Shown piece after piece: positions 59,880 through 64,000 of a stretch of 64,000 bases of DNA (position 1 is the stretch's first letter; each line of letters opens with the position of its first letter). The notes below the pieces were generated by a model that worked only from the letters and a program-made list of their open reading frames with translations, was not told where the DNA came from and searched no databases. Origin of the DNA: Apis mellifera (lineage: Eukaryota; Arthropoda; Insecta; Hymenoptera; Apidae); assembly GCF_003254395.2 (NCBI RefSeq), contig NC_037640.1, positions 4,694,289-4,758,288 on the forward strand. The letters run 5' to 3'. The position numbers and the translations under genes were made by a program.

Positions 59880-61580
59880 AGAGGTTTCTTTCTTTCTTTC
59901 CTTCCTTCTTTCAAGCGTAGATCCGCGAGGAATCTGTCGCGTAATGCGTGTCACACGTCGCTCGTGGAAAGCAACGGTGCCACGGTGCTGACGTATCGTC
60001 ATTTTGTTATGCGCGGGGCGTCATTTCCTTCTTCCATCGTGAGCCACCTCGGGGAAGAAGGAACATGGTCAATCGGGAGCAAGATTTGTAAGCACAGTTT
60101 CCGACTCGCGCAGACGATCCGCGCCTTGAAAGCTTAATGCGCCTCGATCGAGGTTTTATCTCTTCCCCTTCCCTCTCTCTTTTCTCTCTTTTTTTTTTTC
60201 GAATCGAGTATTCCCGTCTTGGCATCTCGAAGAAAAAGAGAGGAGAAATCGCGTACGTTGCGTCGAAATCTTCTTCGTTATTTCTTTTTTTTTTTCGTTA
60301 AGCTCGACGCTTCGATTAATTCGCGACGAGTTTTTCAAAAAACACATTTCAAGACACATGTATCGCGCAACGCATCGTTTTTCTCTTTTTATTCTTAATT
60401 ACGCGTTACATTTTATATATATACACTTGTTTTTTCTACTTGTTTATCAAAAAGAAACTACTATTGATCTTTATCTTTCCGTTACGTTGCAATCCTGTTT
60501 CAATTCTTCACCGCGAAAAATTTCTAAAATAGATGCGAGCAACAATGTGGATAATTGAAAATAAGCATTAAGAAGAATCATTTTTTAACGTAACGTTTCT
60601 TTTTCTCTGATTTAATTTCTCCGAACAAAAAGAGAGAAAAGATCGATCGATTCGATCCTTCAAAATTCCCTCCAACGAGAAGGAATTTCGATCGAGAAGA
60701 GAAATTCGAAGGAGTTGGACGAGCAGTGATCCGATTTGGCAAACGGAGAGAAATTTGGAGGAGATTGATGGACGTTTGCAGAAAACGCAACGAGAAACGC
60801 CACGCGATCGGCCATTACGTAACAACACGTTGCACGTAACGCGTTAACTCGAGGGAAAAAAGAATCGGTCGGGCATCGGTCGGTTTGTTATGCGAGGGGC
60901 ATCATTTCCTTCTCGTCGTCTCCGTGAGAAGAGGAGAAATGATGGAGAACGATGACTGGAAGGGAACAGGTGCGATTCACCTGCCCATGCCATCGAACCT
61001 GTCCTCCTTTCGTCCAATCATCTCTTTATCGTCCAACAAATATCAATTCTCCTCCTCCTCTCTTTTTCTACTGTATTTCCTTTCACTCCGTGCAACAACC
61101 GATCTTCCATCTCGGTCGAAATTTTCTTAAATTCCTTCAATTTCGAGTTAAATTTGAAGGAATGCAACAGTTCTTTCAACTCTCGAGAATCCTTGCCTTT
61201 CCAAATTCCTAAATCCTTCTCCTCTCCGTTCAGAGATCGGCCATCTTTTCCATCCATCCATCCATCCACGATTTCCTCATTTCCGATTTGCCATGCACGG
61301 TGCGTCGTTTCCTTCTCCTCTCCGATCGCCACTCTGGTGGACAGGCGCGCAGGACACGAGAGGAGAAGGAGCCAAGTTGAGGAAGAGGAGAAAGGCGACG
61401 GCGGGAAACGCGACGAAATGTGAAGTGCGATGGGCACACACGAAGGAAGGAACGGCACGTGTTGAACGAGCCGGTGCCATTGGCCGGAACCTGCCCCTGC
61501 GTCCCGAAAAAGGGACGAAAAGGAAGAAAAGGGCGAGTTGGGAAAGATGAGGGGTCAAGTGCAACCGGAAACGATACTTG
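59880..61580. promoter_or_regulatory. Cluster of GC-richer islands with a three-copy element
   Basis: Complex blocks at 59,920-60,140, 60,640-61,020 and 61,220-61,580 are separated by T-rich DNA. A related 29-base element occurs at 60005-60033, 60886-60914 and 61290-61318. TGACG and CGTCA flank a 3-base gap near 59,990-60,002 (CRE-like). No gene supported. Confidence 0.35.
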
Positions 61581-61587
61581 CGGCGCG

Positions 61588-62560
61588 TGTGATTCTTTCA
61601 TCACACCGGTCTCCTTCTTTATACATAGAGATTATCCGATTAATATCTCTTCTTTTATCGATTCTGAGTGTTTTTTTTGGAAAGGATAAATGCAATGATG
61701 CTTGTGATTCTTTGACACTTTGTTTCGTTCTTTTATATACATCCGACTAATATCTCTTTCTTTTATTGATTCTGAGTGTTTTTTTGGAAAGGATAAGTGC
61801 TTGTGATTCTTTGATACTGGTTTCTTCTTTCACGTTCGCATCTTTATATATTAATCTTTATGTAGATTAATATTTCTTCGTTTCTTTTATTGATTCTGAA
61901 TGTTTTTTGCAAAGGATAAGTGCAATGATTTTTCGACACTAGTTTTCTTCTTTTACATTCATTCTTTTATATTTGATTAATATCTCTTTGTTCTCTTATT
62001 GATTCTAAATGTTTTTTGAAAAGTTTAAATACAATGTGATTCTTTGACACTAGTTTTCTTCTTTCACATTCATTCTTTTATATCTGATTAATATTTCTTT
62101 GTTTTCTTATTGATTCTAAATATTTCTTGAAAAGCATAAGTGCAATGATGCTTATAATTCTTTGACACTAGTTTCCTTTTTTCACATTCGCTCTTTTATA
62201 TCTGATTAATATTTCTTCCTTCTCTTATTGATTCTAAGTAGTAGTTCCTTTTTTGAAAAGGATAAGTGCAATGAATGCTTATGATTCTTTGATATCAATT
62301 TCTTCTTTCATTCTTTATATATATCTGATTAATATTTCTTCCTTCTCTTATTGATTCTAAATGTTTTTTGAAAAGGATAAGTGCAATGATGCTTATGATT
62401 CTTTGATACTAGTTTCCTTCTTTCATATTCACTCCTTTATATATAGAGATTGTCCAATTAATATCTCTCATTGATTCTAAATCAATAAAAAAAGATGAAG
62501 GCAAGTGCAATGATACTTGTGTGATTCTTTGATACTTCTTCGAGAAGAAGAAATATTTCT
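61588..62560. repeat. Tandem array, nine or ten units of about 99-126 bp
   Basis: GATTCTTTGA or a close variant recurs at about 61591, 61706, 61805, 61926, 62038, 62157, 62283, 62397 and 62522. Each is followed by a TC-rich stretch, TGATTAATATTTCTT, TATTGATTCTAAATG and AAAGGATAAGTGCAATGAT. Confidence 0.95.
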
Positions 62561-64000
62561 CTCCTTGTTACCACTTTCTATATAATATCTGATTAATATC
62601 TCTTGATGATTCTCTTACTGTTTCTAAATATTCCTTTCGAAAGAGGTTAATATAATAAAGATAGAATATTTCTAATTTTCTAAATCAATATTTAGAAACG
62701 CACAGAAAACAGAAGAACTCGACTTTTAATTTTCAATCGAATAAACAATGTTTGTACACACGTTTCTTCTCACGATTATCCTTATATCGATACAATTTTA
62801 AAAACCAAGAGACGTAAATCTCTCTGTGAACAATTCTCTCGAGGAGGAAAGAGAAAAATTATCGATTCTTCACTTCGAAATCTCGCAACTTTTTCCACCG
62901 AAAGCAGGGCAAAATCCAGAAGAGACACGTGTCGCGTTTTTATTTCGTGTGTAATCACGTAAGCTACCCGTTTTGCGGGGTCCCCGGTGTCAGATCCCCG
63001 GTGGCGTGGGACCATGCGCGTTTAAAAAGCCGTTTTCTTGTCGCAGAACAAATTGGCCGGTTTTTGAAACGGTGAAAGAGAGAGAGAGAAAGAGAAGAAA
63101 GATCGTTTAAATCGAGTTTCTGGATTTTTCGTAAATTAGCGGGATTCTTGTAAATTAGATGAGATCCTGGTGGGAAGATTCTTGTGGATCTTGTCCGAGT
63201 GAATAGGTAAATGGGACCACTTACGGTGATTCGAGTAACGGAATTTCTTTCTCTCTCTCTCTTTCATTTGAAAGAATTAAAGAAAGAGCTCTGAAAGCTT
63301 TCCTCCTTTTTTTGGAAAATTAATTTCTATTCCATTGAGTTAAATTGAGAGTGGAATTTTGCAAAGAAACAGAATTCGAGGAAATGCTTTATTTAAAATT
63401 CGAATATTAATCTTAATTTTATAATTTTATATTTTAATATATAATATTTCGTGAATATTAATTTTGATTTTTCGATTAATCGAACTAGAAATGAAAAATA
63501 ATATATTTTTCTAATATACATCCATCATATAAAATCAAGTTTAATTAACTATTCGTGGGATCGAATTAATTGCGAGCAAGAATCGAAACACTGATAATCA
63601 TTTCCTCGAATCCAGCTTTACAAACCTGGACCGACCGTGGGATTTTCTAGTTTTTTTTTTTTTTTTAATCTGTTTGATGATCGACGCAAATAAGATTATC
63701 CTGTTATCTGGGCACAGTTAACAGGAATGACAATGACACAACGTTTCCGACTCGCGTAATAGGAAAACGAGATAAAGAGAGGCTTAACGTTGCCGCGTAT
63801 GACTCATTTTTTTCAAATTGCGCAGGATTCCCCCAGATTATACACTACTCTAAAACAATCATCCATGAGATTGCATCTTACGAGACGTGGAGAGGAGTAG
63901 AGCTTCGAGAGTTTTTTTCTTTAAGAAAATTCTCCTCGATTCGATATTTTTCTAAAAAATATTCGAGGGATAAGAAAGGAATATCTTACGAATTATTAAT
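62561..64000. other. AT-rich right edge with one GC-rich patch, no gene
   Basis: The patch at 62,920-63,060 holds two CCCCGGTG words 14-15 bases apart and CACGTG at about 62,925. The rest is AT-rich with a T run near 63,650. Confidence 0.5.

Noticed and set aside
59045..59914. Several 60-85-codon minus-strand frames rich in Phe and Tyr
   Set aside because: They arise from the short-unit tandem array and overlap one another in different frames.
27905..60930. Scattered Su(H)-type words (near 27905, 37968, 43420 and 60923)
   Set aside because: Hindsight is a Notch target in flies, but four sites in this length are about what chance would give for so short a degenerate word, and they do not cluster.
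61018..61458. 146-codon minus-strand frame
   Set aside because: It overlaps four other long frames on both strands in one GC-richer block, which points to composition. The peptide is low-complexity.
36286..64000. Transposable element or endogenous viral remnants
   Set aside because: I looked for transposase, reverse-transcriptase and envelope-type motifs and long terminal repeats and saw none. The repeats present are local tandem copies.

Overview
The window looks like nuclear DNA of an insect, most likely a bee (Hymenoptera, Apis-like). It is very AT-rich, has abrupt GC-richer islands that are not short of CpG, and has short introns (80-500 bp) in two genes and one very long intron. The coding sequences read as insect proteins. 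No transposase, reverse transcriptase, rRNA or tRNA was recognised. The species call is inference; the gene calls rest on translated motifs and matching splice phases.

Layout. (1) 1-1578 is AT-rich and intergenic, apart from one small unexplained open island. (2) 1579-2956, minus strand: a two-exon beta-1,3-galactosyltransferase-like enzyme (GT31) of 356 residues, with a probable 5' non-coding exon near 5.7 kb. (3) 5.7-7.4 kb: divergent promoter zone with an almost pure A/T block in the middle. (4) 7407-9940, plus strand: Sirt6 in seven exons, 407 residues, whose sirtuin core keeps the catalytic His133 and Cys141/Cys144 at the positions of the human protein. Its 3' UTR ends near 11.18 kb. (5) 13956-19338, minus strand: four exons of a large multi-zinc-finger protein of the RREB1 / hindsight (pebbled) family. 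Fifteen zinc fingers and a PLDLS CtBP-type motif are visible. Sirt6 and this gene converge. (6) 19339-34196: a 14.9-kb first intron with tandem arrays and GC-rich, enhancer-like islands. (7) 34197-34218: a proposed 7.3-codon first coding exon whose splice phase fits the next exon exactly, giving a 1654-residue protein. (8) 34.2-36.3 kb: 5' UTR and GC-rich promoter region. (9) 36.3-64 kb: no protein-coding gene that I can support. It alternates AT-rich DNA, GC-richer islands and many short tandem duplications, as expected of an upstream regulatory domain of a developmental transcription factor.

How the genes relate. The three genes are independent eukaryotic loci: a Golgi glycosyltransferase, a chromatin NAD-dependent deacylase, and a repressor-type transcription factor. 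I see no operon-like or defence-like system. The points most worth a second look are the 7-codon exon before the giant intron, a long near-perfect hairpin in the RREB1-family 3' UTR region, tandem alternative acceptors in the last intron, a 13-lysine tract, the two groups of copied GC-rich elements at 49 kb and 60-61 kb, and the unusual density of unrelated local tandem arrays.
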